Below are positions 37,636 to 47,885 of a DNA stretch of 64,000 bases, in pieces. The notes under the pieces were generated by a model, which had not been told where the DNA came from, searched no databases, and worked only from the letters and a program-made list of their open reading frames with translations. The translations under genes were made by a program, and so were the position numbers. The stretch covers positions 28,614 through 92,613 of the forward strand of contig SUWJ01000007.1 of NCBI GenBank assembly GCA_015061545.1, written 5' to 3'. Numbering within the stretch: position 1 is the first letter of the stretch; each line of letters begins with the position of its first letter. The DNA comes from Lentisphaerota bacterium. Its GTDB lineage: Bacteria > Verrucomicrobiota > Lentisphaeria > Victivallales > Victivallaceae.

Positions 37636-40179
37636 ATGAACAATACGATAAAACTTTTCAATGTGGCGCCGTCGGTGCCGGCGGAACTGCGTTTTCTGGA
37701 AGAACTTTCCTACAATATGTGGTGGTGCTATCACCCCGAAGCGCAGGAACTTTTTGAGCGCATCGATCCGCGTTTGTGGCAGGAAGTGGAAGGCAATACC
37801 AGATTGTTTATGAGCAGTCTGCCGCAGGGTAAACTGGAAGAACTCGCCAAAGATCCGCTGTATGTAAGAGAACTCAACAATGTGGAAACAGCGTTCCGGC
37901 GCGATGTAAACGATTCAACGGATATCAGCGACCGCAAAGTGGCGTATTTTTCCATGGAATTCGGTATCCACGAAAGCGTGCGCATCTTCTCGGGCGGTTT
38001 GGGCGTACTTGCCGGTGACCATTTGAAAGCCGCCAGCGACCTGCATCTGCCGCTGGTGGGGGTGGGCTTGCTCTACCATCAGGGCTACTTCCGTCAGGTG
38101 CTGGACAGCAACGGCTGGCAGCAGGAAAGATATCCTGAAAACGAGATCCACAATATGCCGATCACCCGCGCAAGAGATGTCAACGGCAACGAAGTGACCG
38201 TAACAGTTCCGCTGATCGATCGGGAAGTCAGCGCCGCAGTATGGCAGCTGAAAGTGGGCAATGTGCCGCTGGTGCTGCTTGATACGGAAATTCCGCAGAA
38301 TCCGCCTGAATTGCGTTCGCTTACCTGGCGGCTGTACGGCGGCGATACCCGCAACCGCATCCAGCAGGAATTGCTGCTGGGCGTGGGGGGCTATAAAGCG
38401 CTGGTGGCAATGGGCTGCACGCCCGAAGTGTGCCATATGAACGAAGGCCATGCGGCGTTTCTCTCGCTGGCAAGAATCGAACACCTGGTCAAAACATTCA
38501 ACTATGCGCCTGATACCGCGCTGGAAGTCGTGTGGCGCAGCAATGTATTTACCACGCATACGCCGGTGCCTGCAGGTAACGAAGCCTTTGATTTTGATCT
38601 GGTCAGACCCTTTGTGGCGCCGCTGTGCGCTGCTGCGGGCGTGGATGTGGAACGGATGCTCAAGTGGGGCGTGCCGATCGGGGAACGCAACAGCAGTACG
38701 CAAATGTCGATGACGGTGCTGGGTTTGCGGCTGGCCAACTTCAGCAACGGCGTGAGCAAACTCCACGGCGAAGTGGCGCGGCAAATGTGGAAAAATCTCT
38801 GGCCCGGTCGGGCGCTGGACGAAATCCCGGTCAAGCATATCACCAACGGGGTACATCCGGCATCGTGGATCTCCACGCGCAAACGAACATTGTTCGACCA
38901 TTATCTGCCGGGCAATTACCTGCTGAGTCCCAGCTACGAAAAACTGCGTCAGCGGTTGGATCAGATCCCGGATTACGAATTGTGGACCGCGCACGAACTT
39001 TGCCGCCAGAGTCTGGTACGCTATGCCAGACTGCGGCTGCAAAAATCGCTTAAATGCGTGGTATCCAATCCCGATGAAAACTCAACGGCAGCGGTTCTGG
39101 ATCCCCATATCCTCACCATCGGGTTCGCCCGCCGCTTTGCCACCTACAAACGCGGTACGCTGCTGCTGCGTTACCGCGACCGGCTGCTGCGGCTGCTGCG
39201 CAACAATACAACGCCTGTGCAGTTTATCTTTGCGGGGAAAGCGCACCCGGCGGACGACAACGGCAAAAGATTGATCCAGGAACTGGTGCAATTTGCCCGT
39301 CAGAACGGTATTTCGCACCGTCTGGTGTTTCTGGAAGACTACGATATCGGCATGGCGCGCAAACTGGTACAGGGTGTGGACGTATGGCTGAACAATCCCC
39401 GCCGCCCGCAGGAAGCCAGCGGTACATCGGGCATGAAGGCAGCGATCAACGGCAGCTTGAACCTGAGTATTCTGGACGGCTGGTGGGACGAAGCATACGC
39501 ACCCGGCAACGGCTGGGCGATTCCCGGCAACGAAAATTATCAGAATCCCGAAGATTGCGATAACTTTGAAGCGCAGGAACTCTTCAATCTGCTGGAAAAT
39601 GAAGTGATCCCGCTTTTCTACGAACGCAGCAACAACGATCTGCCGACGCGCTGGATACGCATGATGAAAAACTCGATCGCCATGGGGCTGGGAATGTTCT
39701 CCAGTTTGCGCATGGTCGAAGAATACCGCGATATGTTCTATACGCCTGCGATGCTCAATTACGAAAAACTCAGCGCCGACCACGCTGCCAGCGCTGCGGC
39801 ATTGGTGGAGCAAAAGCATCGTTTGCAGGAAAACTTCCCCAAGATGAGCATCGAACCGCCGATAATCGAAGGCGATTTGCAGAGCGATATTCACGTTGGG
39901 GACAGTTTCAAAGTGCAGCTTAAAGTCTACCTGGCAGATTTGAAGCCCGAAGAAGTAGCTGTACAAATTTATACCGGCAACGTAAACGTTCATAACGAGA
40001 TCATCACCAGCTGCAGCCATAATATGACCGTCAGCAAAGATCTGGGCAACGGCAATTACATTTACGAGCTTTGCGTAACTTGCAAGAGTTCGGGGCGTTT
40101 CGGCTTGACTGCGCGTATTACACCGATTGGCGACAGCTGGCAAAACAGCGTGCCGGGATTTATCTGCTGGCCCAAATAA
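37636..40179 (+). CDS. glgP: alpha-glucan phosphorylase (GT35, DUF3417-type)
   Basis: YFSMEFGIHESVRIFSGGLGVLAGDHLKAASDL, VCHMNEGHAAFL, FTTHTPVPAGNEAFD, RRPQEASGTSGMKAAINGSLNLSILDGWWDEAY. Confidence 0.95.
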   Translation: MNNTIKLFNVAPSVPAELRFLEELSYNMWWCYHPEAQELFERIDPRLWQEVEGNTRLFMSSLPQGKLEELAKDPLYVRELNNVETAFRRDVNDSTDISDRKVAYFSMEFGIHESVRIFSGGLGVLAGDHLKAASDLHLPLVGVGLLYHQGYFRQVLDSNGWQQERYPENEIHNMPITRARDVNGNEVTVTVPLIDREVSAAVWQLKVGNVPLVLLDTEIPQNPPELRSLTWRLYGGDTRNRIQQELLLGVGGYKALVAMGCTPEVCHMNEGHAAFLSLARIEHLVKTFNYAPDTALEVVWRSNVFTTHTPVPAGNEAFDFDLVRPFVAPLCAAAGVDVERMLKWGVPIGERNSSTQMSMTVLGLRLANFSNGVSKLHGEVARQMWKNLWPGRALDEIPVKHITNGVHPASWISTRKRTLFDHYLPGNYLLSPSYEKLRQRLDQIPDYELWTAHELCRQSLVRYARLRLQKSLKCVVSNPDENSTAAVLDPHILTIGFARRFATYKRGTLLLRYRDRLLRLLRNNTTPVQFIFAGKAHPADDNGKRLIQELVQFARQNGISHRLVFLEDYDIGMARKLVQGVDVWLNNPRRPQEASGTSGMKAAINGSLNLSILDGWWDEAYAPGNGWAIPGNENYQNPEDCDNFEAQELFNLLENEVIPLFYERSNNDLPTRWIRMMKNSIAMGLGMFSSLRMVEEYRDMFYTPAMLNYEKLSADHAASAAALVEQKHRLQENFPKMSIEPPIIEGDLQSDIHVGDSFKVQLKVYLADLKPEEVAVQIYTGNVNVHNEIITSCSHNMTVSKDLGNGNYIYELCVTCKSSGRFGLTARITPIGDSWQNSVPGFICWPK

Positions 40180-40207
40180 CACTCAATAAAATATCGGGGA
40201 AAATATT

Positions 40208-41746
40208 ATGGCCAAGGTGGTTATAAAACCGAAGAAAAACAAGAATCCGCGTATTCTGGTGGTAACACCCGAAATAACTTATCTGCCCGAAGGCATGGGC
40301 AATATGGCAAACCGCCTGAAAGCCAAAGCAGGCGGTCTGGCGGATGTATCTGCTTCGCTGGTATCGGCACTTTACCGGCAGGGCGCAGATGTACACGTGG
40401 CGCTGCCTGATTACCGGCAATTATTCAAGGTGGATGTAAACCACTTAGTCAGTAAAGAGTTGCGTATGTATCTGGCGGGATTGACCGACAACCGTGTACA
40501 TCTGGCGGAAGATCGGATCTTTTATTACCGCGACCGGGTATATTCCAGCTACAGCGCCGAGAGTATGCTTGTGGCGCTGGCGTTCCAGCGCGAAGTGATC
40601 AATAATATCATTCCCAAAGTCAATCCCGACTTGATCCATTGCAACGATTGGATGACGGGGTTGATTCCGGGTATGGCACGGCGGCTGGGGATCCCGTGTC
40701 TGTTTACGGTACACAATATCCACACGCAAAAGACCACGCTGGCGCAGATCGAAGACCGCGGTATTGATGCGGCGGCGTTCTGGAAAGAACTTTACTACGA
40801 ACATATTCCGCAGAATTATGAGGAAACCCGCAGCCGCAACATGGTCGATTTGATGGCAAGCGGGATTTTCAGCGCACACTTTATCAATACGGTCAGCCCC
40901 ACTTTTCTGGAGGAGATCGTACAGGGGTGGTTCGATTTTATTCCCCACGCGGTGCGCAGCGAAATCCGCGGGAAATATCATGCCGGATGCGCATCGGGCA
41001 TTCTCAATGCACCTGACGAAAATCAGACTCCTGCCAAAGATCCGGCATTGCCTGAAAATTACACCTCCGCCAATCACCGCGAAGTCAAGCGGCGCTTGAA
41101 AACCCGATTCCAGCAGCGTCTGGGCTTGCGGGTGGATGCCGATGCGCCCATATTCTTCTGGCCGTCGCGGCTTGACCCGGTACAGAAGGGCTGTCAGCTG
41201 CTGGCAGAAATACTTTTCCATACGATAGCGCGATATCACCATAAAAATCTGCAAATAGCGATCGTTGCCAACGGTTCGTTCTTTGAAGTTTTTGAGCGCA
41301 TCCGCAATATACATAATATTTCCGACAAACTGGCGGTGGTGCCGTTCGATAACGATCTGTCGCAGCTGGGTTATGCCGCCAGCGACTTTATGCTGATGCC
41401 CAGCTTGTTCGAGCCATGCGGTCTGCCGCAGATGATCGCGCCCAAATACGGCTGTCTGCCGGTGGTGCATAATACCGGCGGCTTGCACGATACGGTGGAA
41501 ATGCTGGATACGATCCAACATCGGGGCAATGGCTTTATCTTCAACGATTACGACTCACACGCGCTTTCGTGGGCTATCGACCGGGCTATGGAGTTTTACG
41601 AGCTGCCTGAAGATGTGCGCACCAGAGAAATCAGCCGGGTTATGGATGAGGCGGAACGGCGTTTCAATCACGATGTTACCGCGCAGGCGTATATACGCAT
41701 CTACGAAGAGATGCTCCAATGCCCGCTGATCGTGGACAGGGATTAA
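40208..41746 (+). CDS. glgA: glycogen synthase (GT5)
   Basis: KAGGLADVSASLV, IHCNDWMTGLIPG, FTVHNIHTQ, MLMPSLFEPCGLPQMIAPKYGCLPVVHNTGGLHDTV. Confidence 0.92.
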   Translation: MAKVVIKPKKNKNPRILVVTPEITYLPEGMGNMANRLKAKAGGLADVSASLVSALYRQGADVHVALPDYRQLFKVDVNHLVSKELRMYLAGLTDNRVHLAEDRIFYYRDRVYSSYSAESMLVALAFQREVINNIIPKVNPDLIHCNDWMTGLIPGMARRLGIPCLFTVHNIHTQKTTLAQIEDRGIDAAAFWKELYYEHIPQNYEETRSRNMVDLMASGIFSAHFINTVSPTFLEEIVQGWFDFIPHAVRSEIRGKYHAGCASGILNAPDENQTPAKDPALPENYTSANHREVKRRLKTRFQQRLGLRVDADAPIFFWPSRLDPVQKGCQLLAEILFHTIARYHHKNLQIAIVANGSFFEVFERIRNIHNISDKLAVVPFDNDLSQLGYAASDFMLMPSLFEPCGLPQMIAPKYGCLPVVHNTGGLHDTVEMLDTIQHRGNGFIFNDYDSHALSWAIDRAMEFYELPEDVRTREISRVMDEAERRFNHDVTAQAYIRIYEEMLQCPLIVDRD

Positions 41747-41751
41747 CTCTT

Positions 41752-43791
41752 ATGCCCCGCCGCATTACCAGTCAATATCCGTTGCAGATATCAAAACTGC
41801 AGGACGATGCTTTTTTGGCGCCTTATGCAGGAGTTCTGGAACGGCGCAAGATGAATCTGGTGGCGGCGCGGTACAAACTCACAGGTTCTGTAAATGGTTC
41901 GCTGGCGGAAAAAGCGGCGCAGAATCATAAATTCTTCGGACTTCACCGTCAGGCGGACAACTCCTGGGTATTCCGCGAATGGGCCCCGGCAGCAAAAAAA
42001 ATCGTGCTGGTGGGGGATTTTTCCGGCTTTGAAGAGCGCGATGGATTTGTTCTGTCGCATTTGCATACCCCCGATGGCTGCTGGGAATTGCAGCTGCCGC
42101 CCGGTGTTATCCGCCACGGGATGCACTACTGCTTGCATATATACTTTGCCGACGGCACCATGGGCGTGCGGCTGCCGGCTTACGCAGATTATGTGGTGCA
42201 GGATCCTGACAGCAATATTTTCAGCGCTATGGTGTGGGATCCGCCGGAAAAATATCAATTCAAAAATCCCCGCCCTCCCCGTCAGGATCATGTGCTGATT
42301 TACGAATGTCATGCCGGAATGGCGCAGGAAGAGTGCAAGATCGGCACCTTTAATGAATTTACCGGAAAAATCCTGCCGCGGATCGCCAAAGGCAATTACA
42401 ATACGATCCAGTTGATGGCGGTAATGAGCCACCCGTATTACGGGAGTTTCGGCTATCATGTCGCAAACTTTTTTTCCATATCGGGCCGCTTCGGTACACC
42501 TGACGACTTCAAACATCTGGTAGATACCGCCCACGCATACGGATTGCGGGTGATAATGGATGTGGTTCACTCTCACGCAGTCCGCAACGAAGTGGAGGGT
42601 CTGGCAAGGTTTGACGGCACCCGCGAACAGTATTTTCACGCCGGCAGCCGCGGTGAGCACAGCGCGTGGGATTCGCTCTGTTTTGATTACGGCAAAACGG
42701 AAGTGCAGAAATTTCTTTTATCCAATCTGAATTTTTACCTTGAAGAGTACAATCTTGACGGCTTCCGCTTTGACGGGGTGACAAGTATGCTTTACAAGCA
42801 TCACGGACTTAACAGAGTTTTTTCAGGTTACAGCGATTACTTTTCCGATGAAGTCGATGAAGATGCCTACACCTATTTAGCCCTTGCCAACACTTTGATC
42901 CACGAAGTCGTGCCGGAAGCTGTAACTGTAGCCGAAGATGTCAGCGGAATGCCCGGAATTGCGGCGCCCTTGGAGCAAGGCGGCGCCGGATTCGATCTGC
43001 GTATGGCAATGGGCGTGACGGATCTCTGGTTCAAACTCTTTGACCTGCCCGATGAAAAATGGGATATTGCCGCATTGTTTTACGAACTTATCAACCGCCG
43101 TCGCGATGAGCGCTGTATAAGTTATGTCGAGTGCCACGATCAGGCGATCGTGGGCGGGCAGAGTGCGATTTTCCGACTTGCCCAAAGCGATATCTACCAC
43201 AAGATGCGCTGGTTTGATACCACGCCGACTGTAGAACGCGCCGTAGCGCTGCACAAAATGACCCGTTTGGCGACCGCCGCCACGGGATGCAGCGGATATC
43301 TGAACTTTATGGGCAATGAATTCGGGCATCCTGAATGGATCGACTTTCCGCGGGAAGGCAACAACTGGAGCTGCCATTACGCACGGCGGCAATGGAGTCT
43401 GGCGGATGATCCAGAATTGTACTATCACGCTCTTGGAGAATTCGACCGCGCCATGCTTGAGCTGCTGACTGAATTCGGCGTATACAGTTCCGCAGTACGC
43501 AAACTGAAGCTGGATAATCACGATAAAATCATGGCGTTTGAGCGGGGTAATCTGTGGTTTTTCTTCAATTTCAACAGCAGCAAATCATTTACCGATTACG
43601 GAGTGGAAGTTATGCCCGGCAAATACCAACTGCTGCTGGACAGCGATGAGTCACGCTTCGGCGGTCATGCCCGCCTTGCTGCCGATCAATGCTACTTTAC
43701 CATGCCGGAGCGCTGCGGCAATCTGCTGAAACACGAATTGAAACTCTATCTGCCCTGCCGGACGGTACTGGTATTGAGCAAACTTGATTGA
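41752..43791 (+). CDS. glgB: 1,4-alpha-glucan branching enzyme (GH13_8, eukaryote-like subtype)
   Basis: CBM48 region, LDGFRFDGVTSMLYKHHG, VTVAEDVSGMPGIAAPLEQGGAGFDLRMAMGVTDLW, SYVECHDQAIVGGQS, YLNFMGNEFGHPEWIDFPREGNN. Confidence 0.94.
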   Translation: MPRRITSQYPLQISKLQDDAFLAPYAGVLERRKMNLVAARYKLTGSVNGSLAEKAAQNHKFFGLHRQADNSWVFREWAPAAKKIVLVGDFSGFEERDGFVLSHLHTPDGCWELQLPPGVIRHGMHYCLHIYFADGTMGVRLPAYADYVVQDPDSNIFSAMVWDPPEKYQFKNPRPPRQDHVLIYECHAGMAQEECKIGTFNEFTGKILPRIAKGNYNTIQLMAVMSHPYYGSFGYHVANFFSISGRFGTPDDFKHLVDTAHAYGLRVIMDVVHSHAVRNEVEGLARFDGTREQYFHAGSRGEHSAWDSLCFDYGKTEVQKFLLSNLNFYLEEYNLDGFRFDGVTSMLYKHHGLNRVFSGYSDYFSDEVDEDAYTYLALANTLIHEVVPEAVTVAEDVSGMPGIAAPLEQGGAGFDLRMAMGVTDLWFKLFDLPDEKWDIAALFYELINRRRDERCISYVECHDQAIVGGQSAIFRLAQSDIYHKMRWFDTTPTVERAVALHKMTRLATAATGCSGYLNFMGNEFGHPEWIDFPREGNNWSCHYARRQWSLADDPELYYHALGEFDRAMLELLTEFGVYSSAVRKLKLDNHDKIMAFERGNLWFFFNFNSSKSFTDYGVEVMPGKYQLLLDSDESRFGGHARLAADQCYFTMPERCGNLLKHELKLYLPCRTVLVLSKLD

Positions 43792-43808
43792 AAATATACT
43801 GATCAAGC

Positions 43809-43829
43809 AAGTCCGGCAGTCGGACTTTT
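43809..43829. terminator. short stem-loop between convergent genes, probable terminator
   Basis: AAGTCCG-gcagt-CGGACTT followed by TT between glgB (+) and the GYF-domain gene (-). Confidence 0.6.
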
Positions 43830-43833
43830 CCGT

Positions 43834-44826
43834 TTAATCGCCGGTGCAGAACGGGCAATGTTCAACAAGCAATCTGGGGGTACCATCCTGTTCCATTTGC
43901 CATATTTCCAACGCGTACATCCAGAACCAACCGCCCGCCAGCCAGCTTATCAGCAGCAGGATTCCGCCGGTAACGAATATGCCGCGCCGCGCACGCCGCG
44001 CCAACCCCAATACCGCCTGATGCAGCGTATCGTAATTGATATCTGCGCAACAGGACAATGCGCCATAAGCCAAATTGCTCAGCTTATCTTTTATCAGCAG
44101 CAGCGTGATCTGGTCGGTAAAGAACAGCGACATCAAAGTCAAACCGTACCACAGCCACGATATAAGCCCCACGATCTGTATTGTCAGCACCCCATCGATC
44201 CGCTGGACAAAAAAATAGAGTATTTCGCTGATGATCATCAGGTAAAACACCGCCATCACCAGATAATAGAGCAAATATGGTGTCTGATCGGGAATCTTGT
44301 GCATAGCTTTGAACCGCCGCCAATATTTCGGCAGCCGCATATAGCCGATCCACAACCAGACGCAGTTCACCACCGGAATCGCCATCGGCAGCGCATAGAG
44401 CGCAGCTTTCCACGGCATATGTTTATCTTCCGCCAGCAAAATGCGCCATTTCTGATAAAGCCACAAACTCATTCCCAGATTGCCTGCAGCAATCGCAGCC
44501 GGAATCAGAATAAATACATCCCGACTGTGGCAAATGGAAAATCCCGCCAATCCTGCGGAGAAAAGCGGCGTGAAAATCAGCCACGCCCAATACAGCACGA
44601 TCGTATGCTGCCAGTACCAATGCCGCGCTACCCAGGTTATTTCTTTAGCGGCTTTGCTTGCCCCCAGCGGCAGCATTACGTTGCTGTCGCCAACGCTGAC
44701 CAGCGAATGGGCATCCAGCAAACCTGCGCTGAGAAACTGCCGCAGCTGTCCGCGGTTGAACGGACCCCAGCGTTTCATCCCTTTGCGGCAATAAAAAAGT
44801 TCCTGTTTTTCTCTGGATAGAGCCAT
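43834..44826 (-). CDS. membrane protein with N-terminal GYF_2-like (DUF4339) domain
   Basis: FYCRKGMKRWGPFNRGQLRQFLSAGLLDAHSLVSVGDSNVMLPLG followed by several TM helices. Confidence 0.65.
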   Translation of the reverse strand: MALSREKQELFYCRKGMKRWGPFNRGQLRQFLSAGLLDAHSLVSVGDSNVMLPLGASKAAKEITWVARHWYWQHTIVLYWAWLIFTPLFSAGLAGFSICHSRDVFILIPAAIAAGNLGMSLWLYQKWRILLAEDKHMPWKAALYALPMAIPVVNCVWLWIGYMRLPKYWRRFKAMHKIPDQTPYLLYYLVMAVFYLMIISEILYFFVQRIDGVLTIQIVGLISWLWYGLTLMSLFFTDQITLLLIKDKLSNLAYGALSCCADINYDTLHQAVLGLARRARRGIFVTGGILLLISWLAGGWFWMYALEIWQMEQDGTPRLLVEHCPFCTGD

Positions 44827-44835
44827 GATCCGGGA

Positions 44836-45183
44836 TCAAAATCCAATTTCAGTATCAAAGCGGTGCTCAACCGCTCCTGATGCGTAGATTTTCAAAGTAA
44901 GAGTATATTTTCCGCCCTCGCCATTGCTGCTGACGATCGGGTTTATCACGCTTATTTCCGGCAGTTCCAAAGTATTTTCACCCGATTCGATCGACAAGCG
45001 CACTGACTCGTGCATTTCTATATTATCCAGTTCCAACGATGCCATGTACAGCACTTTGACCGGGGTATTGGTCTTCAAAAAGCCTTTGATCACTCCGCGC
45101 TGACCGCGTTCAGGATCAGGGGTGGAAACTGTTTCAGCAAAAAAATCGCATATCTCCAGATAATCGCCTATTTTCTTCAACAT
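44836..45183 (-). CDS. hypothetical protein
   Basis: 115 aa ORF in collinear cluster; no recognised domain. Confidence 0.5.
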   Translation of the reverse strand: MLKKIGDYLEICDFFAETVSTPDPERGQRGVIKGFLKTNTPVKVLYMASLELDNIEMHESVRLSIESGENTLELPEISVINPIVSSNGEGGKYTLTLKIYASGAVEHRFDTEIGF

Positions 45184-45209
45184 ATTGCCATCTCCTTGCA
45201 GGGCTTGAC

Positions 45210-45674
45210 TTATTTACACTCTTCCTGCCGCAAACCTTCGTAGATCCCCAGCGCTACCGAATTGGCCAGATTAAGACTGCGGCTGAATTCTCCCGGCATG
45301 GGGATCGTGCAAAGCGCATCCGCATACCGCTGATAAAACTCCGGCGGCAACCCTTTGGATTCGCTGCCAAAGACCAGATACACATTATCCGGATAATCTA
45401 TCTGCCAATAGCTGCGTTCGCCCCTGGTGGAAAAAAAACGCATTTCCGCATTGGGATTGCGTTCCAGAAAATCATCCCAATTTTCGTACTCGCTCACGTC
45501 CAGATGATGCCAGTAATCCATCCCTGCCCGCCGTAAATGTTTATCATCAAGAATAAATCCGTAGGGCTTGATAAGATGCAAACGGCAGTTGGTAGAAACG
45601 CATATCCTGCCGATATTGCCCGTATTTTGCGGTATTTCAGGCTCCACCAACACAATATTGTATTTAGCAGCCAT
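45210..45674 (-). CDS. trmL: tRNA (cytidine(34)-2'-O)-methyltransferase (TrmL/SpoU family)
   Basis: NIVLVEPEIPQNTGNIGRICVSTNCRLHLIKPYGF, LVFGSESKGLP, IPMPGEFSRSLNLANSVALGIYE. Confidence 0.92.
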   Translation of the reverse strand: MAAKYNIVLVEPEIPQNTGNIGRICVSTNCRLHLIKPYGFILDDKHLRRAGMDYWHHLDVSEYENWDDFLERNPNAEMRFFSTRGERSYWQIDYPDNVYLVFGSESKGLPPEFYQRYADALCTIPMPGEFSRSLNLANSVALGIYEGLRQEECK

Positions 45675-46551
45675 GGTTTGCCAGCTCTCCTGCCCGATAT
45701 GAACTGCGTACCAACGGAGCACTTGCCACCTGCTTGAAGCCCAGTTCACGGGCATACTGCGCCCATTCATCAAATTTTTCAGGAGTAACATATCTCTGCA
45801 GCGGCCAATGGGTATCCGACGGCGGCAGATATTGCCCGATGGTAACGATCGACACCCCCGCCGCACGCAAATCGCGCAACGTAGCTTCCACCTCTTCATC
45901 GGTTTCGCCCAGCCCGACCATCAAACCTGACTTTACAGGAATCTTATCCTGCGCCAGTTCGCTGGCTATTTTCAGCACTTCCAGCGTCCGTCGGTAAGTT
46001 GCCACCGAACGGATGCTGCTTGAAAGACGTTCCACCGTTTCAATATTGTGATTGAACACCGTAGGTCCTGAATCCAGCACCGTTTTGATATGCTCCCGAT
46101 TGGCGTGCAGATCCGACACCAGCACTTCCACTTTTACATCCGGTATCCGCGCTTTCAGCGCCTTGACCGTTGCCGCAAAATGTGCCGCCCCGCCATCAGG
46201 CAGATCATCGCGGGTAACACAGGTAACGACCACAAACTTCAACCCCAGCTCCGCCGACGCTTCCGCCACCCGTTCGGGTTCTCCCGCATCCAGCGGTTCA
46301 GGATGCGATGAGTGCGGTACTGCGCAGAATTTACAATTACGGGTACAGGCGTTGCCCATAATAAGGTAAGTTGCAGTAGAGTGATGAAAACACTCACACA
46401 AATTCGGACATTGCGCGCTGGCACAGACCGTATGCAGCTTCAACCGCGACATAAGTTTGCGCACCTTGTCACGTTCGTCACCGGGAGCTACGCGTATACG
46501 CAGCCAATCCGGGCGCGGGAGTTTGACCCGCGGCAAAACGATATCTTCCAT
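45664..46551 (-). CDS. lipA: lipoyl synthase
   Basis: radical SAM CTRNCKFCAV, auxiliary cluster CASAQCPNLCECF, GLMVGLGETDEEV. Confidence 0.95.
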   Translation of the reverse strand: MEDIVLPRVKLPRPDWLRIRVAPGDERDKVRKLMSRLKLHTVCASAQCPNLCECFHHSTATYLIMGNACTRNCKFCAVPHSSHPEPLDAGEPERVAEASAELGLKFVVVTCVTRDDLPDGGAAHFAATVKALKARIPDVKVEVLVSDLHANREHIKTVLDSGPTVFNHNIETVERLSSSIRSVATYRRTLEVLKIASELAQDKIPVKSGLMVGLGETDEEVEATLRDLRAAGVSIVTIGQYLPPSDTHWPLQRYVTPEKFDEWAQYARELGFKQVASAPLVRSSYRAGELANHGC

Positions 46552-46552
46552 A

Positions 46553-47782
46553 TCAATTCACACAATCGCTCAATACTACACTTATATTGCTGCCGCCGAA
46601 GGCAAAACTATTGCTCAAAACGTGTTTAAGATCAACATTTTCCCGTGTTTCGCGCACCAGATCGGCCCAGTCGAACTCAGGTTCGGGATTATCCAGATTC
46701 ACCGTGGGGGAAATAAATTTATGTTCCATCATCAACGACGAAAAGATCAATTCCACCGCCCCGGTTGCCCCGATCATATGTCCGGTCTGGGATTTGGTAC
46801 TGTTGACGGCAACCTTGCTGCCGAAAACCGATTTGATCGCCGCCATTTCCACCGGGTCGCCGACCTTGGTCGCGGTACCGTGCGTATTTATGTAAGCAAT
46901 ATCGTCGGCGGCAAGTCCCGCATTTTTTACTGCTTCGCGCATCACCGCTTCGCTGGCGGCGGCATCGGGCACGACCATATCTTTGGCATTGCTGTTGCTG
47001 GCGCAGCCTGAAATCAGCGTTTTGGGAGTCACTCCGCGGCGCTTCATGCTTTCTTCCGACTCTATAACCACAAAGCCCGCACCTTCCGCCAGCACAAATC
47101 CATCCCGATCCACATCAAAAGGACGGCTGGATTTTTCGGGGCAATCGTTATAGCTTTTCGACAGCGCCCGCGCCGCCGTAAATCCCAAACATTGTACCCA
47201 GTCAAGGTTTTCCGACCCGCCGGCCACTACAATATCGTATATCCCGCTTTCGACCAGCCGCGCACCCTGCATAATTGCAATCGCACCGCTGGAACAGGCA
47301 GCGCTGACATCGTAACTCTCGCCATTGAATCCGAACTGCAGAGAGATATTCGCCACTGTCGAAGAGGGCATTACCCGGGGAACAGTCAACGGCGAAACCT
47401 CGCGCAAGCGCCCAGAACGGCAGTAGCCGCTGGTCATATCGTGGATCATCGAAAAATAGCTGCCTGCCACTCCGCCGATCAATGCTATGCGCAAATTGGG
47501 GATATCTTCCCGGGCGATCTGAGCTTCCGCCAATGCCTCCGCCACCGCCTCAAACGCGAACAGCGCATTGGGCTGACAGAAACGCAGCTGTTTGCGGTCA
47601 TACATGGAAACATCCGGCAGCTCTTTCACCTTGCCGCCAACGTGGGATTCAAGATTATGTTCCACAAACTCGGGAATTGTACAAATACCGCTGACTCCGC
47701 TGCGTAAACCGGCTATATTGCTTACCTGCCCGATCCCCAAAGGAGTCACCAGCCCGCGTCCTGTAATATATGCTCGCTTCAT
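46553..47782 (-). CDS. fabF: beta-ketoacyl-ACP synthase II-like
   Basis: VSAACSSGAIAIMQGARLV, YINTHGTATKVGD, KSQTGHMIGATGAVELI; start at MKRAYITGRG. Confidence 0.9.
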   Translation of the reverse strand: MKRAYITGRGLVTPLGIGQVSNIAGLRSGVSGICTIPEFVEHNLESHVGGKVKELPDVSMYDRKQLRFCQPNALFAFEAVAEALAEAQIAREDIPNLRIALIGGVAGSYFSMIHDMTSGYCRSGRLREVSPLTVPRVMPSSTVANISLQFGFNGESYDVSAACSSGAIAIMQGARLVESGIYDIVVAGGSENLDWVQCLGFTAARALSKSYNDCPEKSSRPFDVDRDGFVLAEGAGFVVIESEESMKRRGVTPKTLISGCASNSNAKDMVVPDAAASEAVMREAVKNAGLAADDIAYINTHGTATKVGDPVEMAAIKSVFGSKVAVNSTKSQTGHMIGATGAVELIFSSLMMEHKFISPTVNLDNPEPEFDWADLVRETRENVDLKHVLSNSFAFGGSNISVVLSDCVN

Positions 47783-47885
47783 GATCTCTGCTTCTGCCTC
47801 TAAAATATTTATCATCCGTTTTTCACACGGACCCTATATAATTATATTCCAATCGCGGGAAAATACCACTCCCGAACGATATTTT

